A stretch of 64,000 nt of DNA from Cruorifilaria tuberocauda (GCA_013365365.1 JABVXU010000194.1:1-64000); one strand, 5' to 3'. Positions 25,035 through 38,880 are shown, counted from the stretch's first letter. Translations and numbers: made by a program. Notes: generated by a model from the letters alone, not told the origin.

Positions 25035-25938
25035 TCAAAAAGAGGAGAAAGAACGAACTTTAACAATGGCTTGTGGATAGGGTGGTGGGAATGGCAGAAT
25101 CCACGCTGGAACCACGGCGGTAGCATATTCGGCATCACAATGGCTTACCATACAGTAGCTTGTACAAGCAATTTGTGAATATGATAGAGTAATACACTGA
25201 ATCGCAAAAATAAAAATAGAAAAAATGACGAGTAAAACGATGATCAATCTCTGCTTAACCACACTAAAACAACCTGAAAAACTTGAACACTGAAGACGAA
25301 TAAAGCCGTATAATGGTTATGAAAAGAAAGTGAAATAAAAGTGGAAAAAATGTAATACCGATAAAACAAATGAATAGCTTCTTGTGAAGATGAGGAGAAT
25401 GGTTAAAATGCTTTAAATAAGACTTGCGTTGCCTAATAAATTCTTCAAAATTTACGTATTTAAAAAGAGGTAGTAGTTAAATACTTGAACAAAAAAATGA
25501 AATGCTTTATAAATCATATTAAAACTGTTTACTTCATGAAAATAAACTAACGATATTAGCTGAATCAGCGACTGCTCACAACAATTTATGAAATATGATA
25601 GAACAGATGACACAGTTCGACTGCGCTTTCTGACGATATTTAGTGATCGCAGTGAAAGAGAACTTAAAATATCATTTCCTGATTTGAATATTTAATAAAA
25701 TTTCACCTGTAAAATAAAACCATTCCTTGGCTCTTTGTTTACCGACTTCTTCATTTTTTGTATAATTTTGTAATAGTATTAGCGGAGAGCACTTCAACTG
25801 ATTACTGATACAACATGAATGTGGCAAATAACAACCATTCTTCGTGCAGTGAAACCATTGATTTTCCTTGTCAGTTGCCAAATGACTAAAATTTATTGCA
25901 AATTTAAAAATATATCCTGGTGGAGAAGCAGGAAACAT
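25035..25938 (-). CDS. Cys-containing single-pass membrane protein, unknown
   Basis: Two exons (25938-25707 and 25273-25035) join in phase 1 at a GTGAAA donor and a TTTTTCAG acceptor and give 156 codons. The first exon encodes a Cys-rich stretch of about 75 residues (HCTKNGC, HSCCISNQLKC). The second encodes a strong membrane segment (RLIIVLLVIFSIFIFAI) followed by another Cys group (CTSYCMVSHC) and a Pro-rich tail with ILPFPPPYPQ. The cysteines on both sides of the membrane segment and the PPPYP motif are what can be seen; no family is recognised. An acceptor-like CCAG lies just before the ATG, so the gene may have further upstream exons, and a donor-like site near the end means the 3' end is also uncertain. 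It lies 459 bases downstream of the four-pass gene on the same strand. Confidence 0.5.
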
Positions 25939-26396
25939 AGGAATTCTGGCATATAATAATGCTTATATGATAGCATGTCGATGGGCAAGCATTTGTTTAG
26001 AATATTCAAATATAGATAGATTAAATAGTTCGTTACCGTTCGAAGCTTATAAATGCTGAAATGAATATCTGAAAGTTTTTTTTAATGTGAAAGATGAGGA
26101 AAAAGTGAAATGAAGGCGCTCCTGAAAATAAGGAAAATGAATGAAATATATAAGTATGAAAAATCATTTGTAAAACATAAGAGCTATTTTAAGCTTACAA
26201 TTCTAATAAGCTATTGCCAGCAGTTAGAGGGAACCAGTCTTCATAGCCAAAAATAGCACAACATTCGAAAAATTCTTGCAACCAATTAATTTCACTACGA
26301 TCTGTTTGTTTTGTACTGAAGTCAGTCATGCGCTAAAACTGTATATTTCTAATGATGGGTGAGACACTCACAATTTTTCGAAGTTGGTTTTTATCC

Positions 26397-27342
26397 CTAA
26401 GTTTGTTTCTGAAAAGAAAACGCAATTAATGGTCCTTCATAACATGAGATAGGAAACTTGAAAGGCTCACCTCAACTATTCCCATTTTCAAGAAAGTATC
26501 GAACATCCAAAAATGAATAATAGTGGCGATGCTGATAAATAAGGAAATGAGAAGTGAGATTATAAGAATCGATATTAACAGCTTAAATGATGTCAATTAA
26601 TTTTAGATTGATGGCGTCTTACACTTTGTAGAATTATCTATTTTTGGTTCATTTAAGTAACCTTTTGGAAGTTTCTTAGACTTTATTTCTTTCAGACGGT
26701 TTCAGTGAAGCTTCATAAAGAGTCTAATTAAAATGTAAAGAAGAGAAATTACATGAAACTATGTAATGAAAAGGCGCAATTCCGTTGATTAACCTCAAGA
26801 TATTGCGGTTTCCACTTTGAGTAAGCTTGTCGTTGTTCAGCGAAGGCAACTATCGAGTAAACGTGAAATATGAACATTAATAATTGCAGTAAGGCAATCA
26901 CGAAAGGTGTGAAGCCTACCAAATAACTAACTAATCTATGATGGATAACGAATTGTGTTATTCCTTGCCTATAACTTGAAACTTTAAATCTTATTGACAT
27001 CGAAATAGATGTAGAGAGGTGCTGCGACAAAACTCCTTCATTCTAATTTGCATGTAATATTGCATATCAATCCCATCTATTAATCAAATACACATTCGAT
27101 TACATTTGGAGTGATTGCATACGAAGCAAAAAAAATATTGTATTTTTTTCCGGAACTACAAGTACAGTTGGCACGGTAAAAAAAAGTAGTAAAAAAGGGA
27201 CGAACGCTAATATCGGTAGCATTAAGACTTGATTTGCTTCACTGATAAAAATGAGCAATGCAGAGACAGCGTGCAAAAAACTTGCGGCCAAGGCATATTT
27301 TCTACGTCTCGAGTGATCCATACGCATAAGCGGATACACCAT
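26397..27342 (-). CDS. Four-pass membrane protein, unknown
   Basis: Four exons, 27342-27160, 27021-26794, 26581-26471 and 26408-26397, join in phase 0 to about 177 residues. Four hydrophobic segments are visible: YALAASFLHAVSALLIFI, LPILAFVPFLLLFFTV, YLVGFTPFVIALLQLLMFIF, and a fourth in exon 3 (LLISILIISLLISLFISI). The N-terminus is basic (HSRRRK). The layout resembles small tetraspan membrane proteins, which are numerous and poorly characterised in nematodes, but I recognise no specific family. The last exon is only three codons plus stop after a clear TTTTCAG, so the 3' end is the weakest part. The first exon follows an acceptor-like GGCAG, so an upstream exon or trans-splice leader is possible. 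Confidence 0.55.
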
Positions 27343-28506
27343 TCCTGTCTGCCATTTGCCTTTTAGAATATTTAATAAATCAAAAGTTAAGAAAAGCTTT
27401 CTTCAGACCTATAGATTATTACAGAAATTTGAGTAGCACGATCTCAAAACTGAATTTGAGCGGCTCCTTATATTTTAAATACAAAGATTGATGACAAATT
27501 TTTTTCTCCTCACAAAATACCAGAGAACCATGCTTGACGCTATCAGCCAATACATTCTGTCATATTCTATAATCACTTTCAGTTATATTTTCACAAATCT
27601 TCCCATTCCAAAAGCGTTTCTCAAACTGACATCATTTATGATTAATTAGCAGTTCGATCTTTGATATTCTCACCAACTTAATTAAATAGTTTAAATGCAT
27701 GCATTCCTAAATGTAAATGGAATGATTGCTCTCAAAAGTACGACCGCAAACTAATTCTTCGAAGGTAGCAATGGCAAGAGGATGGACTCTTTAACATTTA
27801 GGATAAATAGAAGTCAGTAAGCAAGCAAAGACAAGGAGCAAATGGAGTTATGTAAGTACAGATAAAGTACTGTATGCTTCACTTACTATTTACCAAAACA
27901 ACTCAATATAACAGTACACAAAGCGGTTGTCGTTGTTAATTAACTACCAGACATAAGATTAGTTATCACCAAATACAAAATTTGTAATTCGTCACTTTCA
28001 GGGAAACAGAATTTTGTATTGAAAGATGGATGCTATGCAGAATTATTATAAATATATAAAAATTTTTGTAAAACAACTATTCTTATCTTTCCATTAATTA
28101 AAAATCTTAACAGAATTTGCTGGACACGCCGATGAAAGAACTCATGACAAAAAGTTCAAAATAAAGATGACGAAATATGTAAATGTAACAGCAAAAATAT
28201 TACGAATACTTACAAGGACAAATATGCAATATAATTTTTTAAATTGGTCCTCAACTTTTTCTTGAAATTGACAAAATCATTCCACTACATTTAGGAATTA
28301 AAATTTAAATATGGATTATAACGTAAACGGAATCTAAAACTGCAATTGCATTCTTATGAAATAGATCTTATCTTCTTTCCATTGGTACTATAATCTTGAA
28401 CACATTCAAATACAAATATTACATAATAAGAAATCAAAATAGTACTAGGTCATTGTGTATCACAAATAAATTCACACCGATTTCGCAAACCAATTAAGCC
28501 TTTTTT
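27343..28506. other. Intergenic between F-box and four-pass genes
   Basis: About 1.2 kb of AT-rich sequence. No gene is visible; it should contain the F-box gene 3' UTR and the promoter of the four-pass gene. Confidence 0.5.
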
Positions 28507-30606
28507 TCAAAGAAATAGTAACATATCAACAAATTGTTGCGGAGTAACACGCACTGAAGGTGTATCTTTCGATATACATGGATGCCCATGATCCTGAAAA
28601 CATACGCTTATAATTTTTTATAGCAATATTTTCATTTTGAAATCCTAATTATCAGGGCAGGATACTGACTAATTTTCAATAAAATATTGACATAGGTCTT
28701 CATACCATCTTCAGTAAATCAGTTTATTCATTTCTATGTCCGAAATTCCCGATCAAGAAGAAGCAAATCAGATTCACAAGGCATGAAAAATATGGATCAA
28801 ATTCCTTGAAATATGAATCTAAAAGTAGCAAAAACAGTAACCTTCCAGAATATCGCTTTACAGTGACAGCATAGATGAATTAAATCAGCATAAAATTCTC
28901 GCAATCCGCAATATTTTTTAAGTTCGAAGAAGGCATGACGCCAAGAAATCGAATCTCTCTTAATTTTTGTAATCTGTTCCTGTGTAAAATGGAAATTACA
29001 CAAAGATGCCCATAACTGCTCTTCTTTCTCAACGATGGCATCCAGAACCTCATGCGCTTTAGCAACTTCAAGCAGCGAAACATGATCAGGAAGCTTTCTG
29101 TATAGAAATATGAGCTTAATTTGAATAATTAAAAACAACTTGGAATAATGGTCTGGGAACACCTAACTGATTTCTTACCAGGGAAGCATGAGAAAATTAT
29201 CAGTATAAGAAAAATTTTCTAAAGGGTTATACTAAGAAGTGAAATAACTGTTGTTTGTAAATTAAGCTTTCATTAATATAGCAATTCGAGTGCAAAAAAT
29301 TGGTTAAGGAACAGTTTTCAACAACTCCACAAAAATATACCTCAAGATAATAGATAAAATTTCTCGCGGTAAATCCATAAATGTTATTGATTCTTCGTCA
29401 CTATCCGCTAATGTACGAGGTCGTCGTTCCGAAATAAGTTCCAACAAATCGCCAATCATATTTAGCTGCTTCGAAACTAACTGAGGTGAACCGTATAAGT
29501 GACCTTCCAGACCCATACCGAAATCACAGACAAGAGATCGTGCTATGGATATGTGGAGGTCTCTTTCAACGCCTAAACATTCAAATAAATTTAAGGTTAA
29601 AATCCATATATTCTGAAGATTTTTTTTGCTTTTTTGATTTTCTCCGCGAGTTGGATCTTTGAAACGATTTTCTTAGAATACATACAAAGATAAAATGCTC
29701 ATCTTTTTAAAATTGCTATAAGCTTACCAGAAATATGTGGACATCATGATTTCAAACGATTTATAAAGAACTTTTTCTTTAAATAAAGATTAACTAACAT
29801 ATAAGTACAATCGCTTTAATGATGGAAAGAAGAGCTTTTCGAGCAGTAGCACTAAGATTCTGTAATTTCTCCTGAACCAGGATTTGCACAACCTGTCAAT
29901 AAATTACGTGAGAAATATATTTCTCCAGTTCAATTAAAAAAAATCCTTTAAACACTGATTAGAATAATGAGACTTACTTTACAGATATAATTAAATCTGC
30001 GGACATCGCTCACGGCTCGTGCCAAGTCCAATCGATGAAACGCTTCACTCATACTTGTACATCCAACAAACTGAACAAAATAAATTACTGCAAAAGAAAC
30101 TCAACAAATAAACTTACAAGCTCATGACTAAAAGCTAAGCACTGCGAACTGTGCAAAAAATTCAAAACAACGGTTTTTCAAAAGTTTTACATATTTAAGG
30201 ATTTCGAGATAAGAGCTTTATAAAAAAAATGAAATTAAAAATACGATATGATTTTTGAATAACTTATATGAAATCAATTAATGGCTTAACTGCAACAAAA
30301 ACCGTTGTTCCAAAATGTTTTGCTGACTTAAATATTGAAACACCTGAAAAATTCAATAGTGCTAACTTCTTTGGATTTTCCGGTTTTGACGAAACAATGT
30401 GGGATCCACTCATCACTTTCTGAAATTTCTTTTCACATCACATAAAAGCTTAACTCATTCACTAAGCTGTTTTTGATTGCTCGGAAAAGAAGAGGAAAAT
30501 TAATAGCATTAAAAGCAGCGAAATGTTATTATTCTACGTTTTTCTTTTTTCCTGTTGTTCCTTTAAAATCAAATAATAGTGCATCTTCAAAAAGTAACTA
30601 ACTACA

Positions 30607-30644
<38 letters not shown>

Positions 30645-31854
30645 CATTATAAATGTTGAAAGTTTTTCTTCGTTGAAAATATATGAGGTCAAATAACAAG
30701 ATGGCAAATGATAACAACCCTCACATTTTCACAATATATTTAATTGGCCTACATCGAAATGAATCAACTTAGTTAAAGTAATCGCAAACAGAAGCTACCG
30801 GAATCATCGGTATCTGATCGTAGACAATTTTCGTCGTTACTTGAAAGTGATATCGAAGATATATTACGCTTAATTTTCACCAGCGAACTGCAAACTGGTG
30901 ATCGAGCTGCATCGACTGTTTCTTCCACTTGCTACAATTAAAAATTCGACAAATACCAAGTTTTATTTTCCTTAACTAGACAGCAAAAACTTGCACTCGT
31001 ATAGAAAAAGCCTCCTATACTTACGAAAATCATTTGCTATGAAGTTTCATTACCGTTGTGCTTGTTGAAAAAGGTATAATTGTATGACATTACTTGTTTT
31101 CACCATATATTTGACGAAGAATAAAAATGAAAAAAATTTATAATTATTCAAAATTTCTTCCTTGAAAAGAATTAGATGGAATAGAAACTTGCACGATGAA
31201 GGTTCAAGAACAAGAATCATATATTATTATTTTTTATTTGCAATGTTTCTCAAAAAGATAGCTGATATTTTTTTCAAGTTATATTGACTTATCGAGAAAA
31301 TGAGATCCTGTATTTATGAGACATTTCTCAAAACCTTTCCAATATTTTTTAGTGGGATATGACATTCGAGTACTACGCTGAAATTTGCTGAAATGCAAAG
31401 ATTTATTATTACCCTCTGCTGTACAATTAACATATACAAAAACAATTACTTCTACCAAATGAAAAAAAGCAACATTTTTGTCATGTGATGATTTATTAGA
31501 CTTGAAATATGTTATCCTTCCCGAATTAATTTCAAGTCACATTTATGAAGCGTGGTATTAAGATTTCGTATTGCACAGATCTTCCATAAGGTTTCAACAA
31601 TCTATAACATCTATTCTTCCAATTCGAAAAAAATGTAAAATCTTTACATTCTTCACACCTTCAAATGAAACATTTTCCTCAACGGGAAAACAGTTTAGCC
31701 CTCTTCTTTGTCTCGAAATTTTAAAGTAAACTACAGATAATACAATAGGAATTACCTGAATTGGTCGCAGTTTCACTTGTTCCCATCCATCGGTATTTGA
31801 GCACCATACCCAGGTTTCACCAGGTGCTCGCCAGTCTTTTCCAATAAACGGCAT
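28507..31854 (-). CDS. mfb-1: F-box protein, FBXO25/FBXO32 (atrogin-1/MAFbx) ortholog
   Basis: Eight exons (31854-31756, 30931-30799, 30419-30367, 30070-29978, 29892-29799, 29572-29341, 29097-28842 and 28593-28507) give 348 residues, close to human FBXO25/FBXO32 (about 355-367). Both ends match the family: the start MPFIGKDWRAPG and the end with HLCCHCKAIFWK followed by HGHPCISKD and a terminal QQFVDMLLFL. The F-box begins at MDLPREILSIILR (about 222-234). These proteins are substrate receptors of SCF (SKP1-CUL1-F-box) ubiquitin ligases; FBXO32 drives muscle protein breakdown in vertebrates. The Cys/His group near the C-terminus (CCHC plus HGHPC) is conserved in the family. The C. elegans counterpart is mfb-1; the symbol is assigned by similarity. 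The intron between exons 2 and 3 holds a (TA)n tract. Confidence 0.95.
30611..30640. repeat. (TA)n microsatellite in F-box intron
   Basis: About fifteen TA units in the intron between 30798 and 30420. Likely length-polymorphic. Confidence 0.9.
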
Positions 31855-34792
31855 TTTCCGTATTTTAAAAGATCAAAATGATCAGTAAAGTTAGAAAGAA
31901 AGGTACCCTTTATGGTACGTACTATTGACTCTTTCTTCCAAACGAATTGACCTACTATTTCGAAACGATGATAAAGTGTACTGGTCGTTTGAACACGAAA
32001 TGAATGAAAACGAACCAGAATGAGATAGCTTACGATCGCCACAAAACTAACCTCCTTTTCTCTTCAATCTCTCTTTCCTCTTCAACAAGGCAGGCCCACC
32101 TGAAGCTGAATCAATCGATTGAAAAAAATCTCGAACTTCACATCATTCATATTTCACGTTAAATTTTCACATAACCTCATCACATTTAAGAACAAGCAAA
32201 TACTTTCTTCTGCTTCATTCTCAATGATCTTTGATTCAAAGAAATAAATGACAAAAAAAAGCAGAAAAGTACAATCATTATCAAGCAACTGCACATCTTA
32301 AAATCAAAAAACTTGCAAAGAATATGGTAAGCAAAACTTTCAAGAAAAATTATGCTCAGATAGAAAATGTGCAAAAAAATTATGGCAATTCTCCCTTACT
32401 CTTCACTAGAAACTTGCTGGGAATCTCGATATCACTTCCGGGAGATAAGATGGCATATACGAACAAACAAATTCAACTACCGCACATTTCCGTTTGTTAA
32501 AATTAAATTGTAGCATTTATATAGAATAGTTGCCTAAAATTCACAGCAATCTGTTGACAGCAATTTGTGTTATCTAAAGCCTAAAAAGTGGATTTAACAT
32601 TATTTCAAACTTCAATATCTGTTTTACCTCCATGATATTATGAGAAAATGAAAAGTTTAGCAAAAAGAGCAATATTATAGTACTTCAGGTGTATCACACA
32701 TAAAATTCGAGCGCTGTTCCTACAAGGACATTTTGTTTTTGGCTTCATTTGAGTAACGATCGTGTTTGACTGAATAGTGCAGATTCTGCACGAGAGACAT
32801 TCCTTCCTATACTAAGGAAAAAGGCTGAAAGACGAAATATTTTAATGCTTGCCGACAAGCGCCTCACACTCTCACTTCACGTTTCACCTCTCTACCTGAG
32901 ATAATTTTTTATCAAACGGTAGAGATGTCTTATGACTCAGTTCTGAAATGATGACAACCAATGAGAATACCCTTTTCAAATCCTATGACCTCTTTTCTTC
33001 AACTTTCCTCTCCTTCATTTCTCTCTCTTACTGATACAAATTCTCTTCTAAATGCTCCCATTTCTCTGCTTAAAACTTTCATTCTCTGAGGCTTTATCTT
33101 TCACAAACTCATAAACTTGTATAATTGGTTCTTCGTAAATCGAACAATCAACAACGATCGCTAGCTAAATTTATCAAATTCGCTCATTTTTCACATCTAA
33201 AACTCAATAGAAGATGAATTCAGCTTTTATTCATACTAACCCGAACTAGGTATAATCCACACTTACGTTTAGATTCTTAACTAACAATCTCTACAAGTTT
33301 GTTTAAAATTACAAATTTGGAGCCAGCTGAGTTAAATATTTAGTGAAGTGAGATGTTGCATGCGGTATTGAAGTGAGATGAAATGAAGGGAAATGTTGCA
33401 TGCATGCATGCTGCATGCACAGTGCATTGAAATAGTAAAAATACAGAGCGGAAAAAATTGAGTTCATTCTATCAATTGATTTGTATTGAATAGAGGCGCT
33501 AATTATCTTTTAATAATATATAATTTCATTTGGAATTAATCGTTTTGCCAAGTACCGTTCTAAAATATCATCTATCATACGATAACACTTTTAAAGAGCG
33601 GAATAGCAAAAAGTGAAATTAATAGGATCCGAGTTTTCAGGAGAGAGAGAGGAAGAAAGAGATTAAATTTATCATGCTATTCGCATTACAATTATTTCAA
33701 CACATTTCATACACCACGATCGTGTTCAAAATTACCGGAGAGAAGGGAACGTTATTTAGATGGGGAAAGTGAACATGAATTCGATTACTCTCATCTTCAA
33801 ACACCCATTTATCATCTGACACTCTTTTAAATTCATTTAAATATAATATTTCTTTCATTGATTAGCGACAAATTTGTTCCCTAAAAAACATTGTATAACT
33901 TTAACTCTAAAGTTCACTCCAATTACAGGTGACGTCATCGCTCATTCACAATGTTTACAGCGAAAGGGAGGAATAGTGACAGCTTTGCGGAAAATATCAT
34001 GTTAACATCTCTTCCGCCTCGCTCACAGAAAGTATGATATTAGTTTGGAGGTGAGAAGAAATCAATAATTCAAAATTAGTCACTGAAATGAGTGATGAAC
34101 TACTACTGAACAACCCAACCAATTTATTGGCAATCATTCTTATTACTTTGTTGTTTTCTAAAAATCAGGAGAAGAGAATTTCTCTGCTCGTAGCTTTCTT
34201 CCATATCACACTCCGTCTCTCTAATTAACAGGAATTCCAAATTAGATTTCAGTTTTTGTAGACAAAAGCAATTAGTATACGATAAACTAATACAGTTTTA
34301 GAACTCAAAATCTTCTTTCTTCATTTAAATATAAATTTTCATTCTATTAGACTGATTACCGTTGTTTTTACTGAACAAGTATCCATAGCGTTGTTAAGAA
34401 TTGTTGAACAAGACGCACAGATTCTATGAGATATTTGTTGAATGTTTAAAACAAACTATCGTTTTGAAAAAAATTCTTGAATGATTTTTGAATGCTTATA
34501 ATAATTATTATAGTGAGAAAACTATTGGGAATTGTACACTTCAAAGTTACAGTACTTGAATAATAGTGATGGGATAACTCCTATCATATCAGATAGAAGT
34601 TAATGTAATTAATATAGTTCAAGTTTATTTTTTATGCATATCATAAGTTTCAGTTAAGTTCAAAAAATTTTAACAAAATCAGTTTCAATATTTTATAATA
34701 TTCGAATATACCACATCATTTCCCTTCTTCTGCATTCCAACTCATGTTAAAGACGGTAGTCTACACAAAATAAACACTTCTGATACTTCTGT
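31855..34792. other. Intergenic, upstream of F-box gene
   Basis: About 2.9 kb between the F-box start and the ataxin-10 stop. It should hold the F-box promoter. A cluster of TGCATGC-type motifs lies at 33356-33420. I see no supported gene. Confidence 0.5.
33356..33420. repeat. TGCATGC-rich repeat cluster
   Basis: GATGTTGCATGC at about 33352 recurs as AAATGTTGCATGC at about 33391, and the second copy runs into (TGCA)n, TGCATGCATGCATGCTGCAT. The units are self-complementary. Confidence 0.75.
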
Positions 34793-37700
34793 TTATGGTA
34801 TTGGTTTAAGTCGAATCTTCTTTGTTTTCTGGTCGTATACTGCACATAAACCTAATTCTCTCAACAAACTATCTCGTTCAATGATTGCTGACGGTTCCTA
34901 TAATAGGAATGAAAACTGTTGGGAATTATGAAATTTCAACAAATTTAAATTTAAATTTAAATTTAATTTAAACAATTTAAATTTTGCTATTTATATGCAT
35001 ATATACAAGTAGAGAAGTGTGGACTATAAAGCTAACCTCTGAAAGTTGAGCAAGTCGTAACTGATTTGGTGGATAACCTAAAACTAAATATCGCAAAGCG
35101 GCAATCGCATAGAGTCTCTGAAATAGCATTACTTATGAACTTTTTTTGATCACTGCACTTCGCGAAGTTTTATCCGTCATAGTTTGTTACAGGTAGAGCG
35201 GAAACATTATATTTAGCTGGAAAGTAAGTAAATACAGTGATCACATACCCCAACCGGATTATGATTATCGCGTATGTACATGCAATTTAATAATAATGAA
35301 ATACTATCATTCGCTCCAAAATATTCACAGTTCAAAGCATTTTTGTAACATAGAATACCCAATAACTCCAGGCAGGACAATTTCATCCTTTCGACCAGCT
35401 TCGCATCATCAAATGTACTGAATTACCATATCTTTTGTAACTTTTAGCAAAATAAAATGCAACATTCCATAAATGCAATGTAAGAGAGTGATACCATGAG
35501 AACAGAATATTCGGTACTTGCATGCTTAGTGCAAAACCCAAAACATCATATAGACACTCAGTTGAATTAAGAATAAAAAAGGATAACCTTAAAGCTATAG
35601 CGAAATTACAGACACAGCTTACACTAGCTGCATTCCTTTTTAGGAGCTTGATTTCAGGTCGATCGATGAATTTTCCTCGGGATTTGGAAGTGTATGCTTG
35701 ACTTTGGTACTTCGAGTATTCATAGTGCAATATCTGAAAGTTTTTAAAACATAAAACAACTAAATAAATAATCTAATGAATAAAAAACACTAAGAGAAAG
35801 TGAGACTAAATTTCCGTTCTTATTGAAAGTTTATCATGAAAAAGTTTACCAGCATTTCTCAAAAACCTTCCAAAAGCTAGCTCTGTTCCAAAATTTTAAT
35901 CTCGTTCACTCTATTTGATTCAAATCCATGTATGCGTAATGTATTAAAATAACATAGATCTATTTGCTGATAGAAAGCAAACCCCCTCAATTATATGAAG
36001 AATCAATTTTGCAGTTGCTGTATCCACTTTAAATAATGATTGATACAGCTCCATCGAAACCAATTCCAAAACCATTTCAAGGAAAACGTAGATGCGGAAA
36101 ATATTATTAAAGTCATCCATTCCACTGTATCCTTCCATTTTACCAACCTTTTCAAAAGTGCCAAATTTCATTAGTGCCTTCTCCAGAAATGTTACTATAC
36201 ATTTTACATTTCCAGCAGCAAGCTAAAATAAAAATATGCTCGTGCTTCAATGATTTGAAGATACAGTAACATTATTAAATTACAAGAAAAGCCCACGAAA
36301 TCTTATATATTCTGGGCGAAAATAAGATCATTAGTGGATATAATATAAAAGTAATGAGGATAAAAACTAACTTTAATACTGCAACCTTCTTTACCAAATA
36401 CTATCATAGTGTGGATAATGTCAATAAATGTATCAATAGAAGAAGACCCAAAGATTTCACCATAAACATAGAGAAAGTCATTATTAAGTTCCAAATACTT
36501 CGTAAATATTGCTAATAACCAGGACCTGTAGTAATAATTTTTTTAAAAGATTAAAAGAATTATAAACATAATGATCGGTTTCTAAACTTGTTTCCAAGTA
36601 TTTCACAAACATCACTTTCCAAAAAAAGTAGTAATCCCACTTATAACTAATAAATTATGAACTGTTTATAGAAATTTCTAAAGGTATCAATATGTGGGTC
36701 AAAGTTATCATAATTAACCTTTTATCATAAGCTTTTGTGAGTGCATCACAATTTTGAGATTCACTACTACTCCTTGACGACGTATTCACTTCATTACTCT
36801 CTAATCTAAAAAATCATGATAAACAATATAAAACATAAATTAGGTGAAATTATATAATGAACCTTAAAATAAAGATTTTATATTTCCACTATCAGGAAAA
36901 TTAATTAACGCGCATACTTTTTTATATCACGACAAACTTGATTCCATAAGACGCTACATTCAAATGCGATTTGATAGTACATCTCTAGAAAGGCATGCTA
37001 TGAAATATGCAGAGAGCTCGAAATTCTTGAAAATGAAATAAAATTTAACTACATATAATACACATAATAAATTTCATGAGAAATTAAATTATGGAATGAT
37101 GAAATAGATGAACTTATCTCATCCAAAAGCAAGCATTTACATTCCTCGAACTTTTCTCAGATTTTATAATTATTAAAACAAATAGATTCTGATTTTAGCC
37201 ACAATTTTAAATTTTAAATATGGGACCCCAGATAAAATAATTGCGATAAATTATTACGGCCATTCTCAGGCTTTGAAAAATTAATCACTGCAGCAAACGC
37301 TTCGTTTTGTAGCCAATCCAATTTCAAAACCGCTCGTAGACAACCCTCTAAATACTCATCGGCACATGAACGAAGCCTGAAGTAAAATACATTAAGATCA
37401 TTTGGCAAAATAATTCTTGGAAAAATTTTTTATTAAATGAATTCAATTAATGCTGCATCTAACGCTTTAAAGAGCTAGCGATTTTTATTCCTTTAACAGT
37501 TAATGATTGAATAAAATAAATATAGCTCAAATCTCAAACTTCCATCCAAAAAAATAAACATAATTTGTAGCATCATCAAGCAGAGCAAGTAAACAATAAA
37601 TTCCGCTGCTTATACATTTTAAATGATGTAATGCCCATGATGACTTTCCCCGTATCTATCCAAAAATTTCCACATTATCCAATACTGAACTTCAAATCCC

Positions 37701-38048
37701 ATCAACTTGCACTACCTCTAATCAAGCAAAAAGAACTATTACTCTGAACATCAATAACTTACTTTTGCGAACAATTTGACGCGTTTACGAGACATCGCAT
37801 CAACAGTTTGCGGTCTTTCTTTTCTTCAACACTTACTTCGAAATTTGCACCAGACTGGCAGTTTTTTAAAACAGCCTCAAATATTGACCGCATGAACGAA
37901 TGAAGCTCTTCTACTTTAAAACAATCCAAATATGAACCAAAAGCACTCATCATAGTACACCGATGAAACGACCTGAACCATTCAATATTCAGCTCCTTCG
38001 CTCCTTTATCAGTGATGTCCACAAATTTTTCCTCGCACATGGAACAAC
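34793..38048 (-). CDS. ATXN10: Ataxin-10 ortholog (5' end uncertain)
   Basis: Nine exons join with matching phases to about 455 codons: 38048-37763, 37376-37227, 36805-36719, 36525-36372, 36222-35983, 35733-35623, 35398-35249, 35117-35037 and 34897-34793. Human ataxin-10 is 475 residues. The C-terminal part is diagnostic: MKLSCLELLGILCYKN, then LLLNCMYIRDNHNP, then YAIAALRYLVLGYPPNQ, which matches the family's conserved armadillo-like end (LIGNLCY, ISLIL, AIRNL). The N-terminal part is helical (MSAFGSYLDCF; DWLQNEAFAAVINFS). The gene should encode a cytoplasmic ARM-like scaffold linked in vertebrates to neuronal survival, cytokinesis and cilia. No initiating ATG is in frame in the first exon; it opens after TTTTTCAG with phase 1, so a short first coding exon must lie between 38049 and 38880. 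The donor ending exon 2 (GTCCCA) is weak but fits phase. Confidence 0.85.
34941..34985. repeat. (AAATTT)n tract in ataxin-10 last intron
   Basis: Repeated AAATTT units in the intron between 35036 and 34898. Self-complementary simple sequence. Confidence 0.8.
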
Positions 38049-38880
38049 CTGAAAAATATAACTTCAGTCCTGCCAATAATAAACTATCGTAGTCGCCAGA
38101 TCCATGGTTTCATTTCAAAACCAAATTTGTTTGAGACATCCATATTCAGATCGCAAACGCTAGTGCAGAAGAAAGCACTTCCAGGACTCAAAATTCCAAA
38201 AACAATCCAAAAAATTTTCTTTATTAGTCAAGTTCACAAGAAATTTAATTTGCACAAATTTTCTATGATTTCATATCTCATTTTTTCTCGAATTTTTATT
38301 AAAATCATATGATCAATCAATCTTCCTATCCCCTGTTCGTAATTCTTGAGTGTAAAGTAGTTATGTTACTGTTTCATAGTAAATGAGTCAACTTTCCTTA
38401 TAGTTTATGCGATTTTCTATGAAAACATAATCACTGAATGATAAGAAGCAAAAAAACGACAAGTTAGGTTACACAAATCTCACATCTTTTCTCTGATAGC
38501 TATGAATAACATGAAAAGATTAATTTTTCGATGCCTTCATATGCTTCCTATTCTTAAATCCAAAACTAAATAGTAAGTGAACAGAGAAAAATGCAAAACT
38601 GAGGAATTGGGATATGTTGTTGCAACAACAATTTTACTATGCAAAATAAAACTGCATGCTAGTTTATTTGATATCAAAATAAAATAATCAAATGACTAAA
38701 TGATATACAACATCAAATGAGTTGGGATCTATATCCGAAAGTAATGACCACGGGAAAGAAATAGTCAAAAACATATATATAGGTTAAAACTTTGCAAGCA
38801 TAATTCTTTTTTCACCCAACAATTTTTCACCAATTCAATTTCTAGCACCAACGTGTTTATGGAATTACTGCTATGACGTC
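38049..38880. other. Spacer between SCAPER and ataxin-10
   Basis: About 830 bases between the SCAPER stop and the first modelled ataxin-10 exon, both transcribed leftwards. The missing ataxin-10 start should be here. No full exon can be fixed by eye. Confidence 0.5.
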
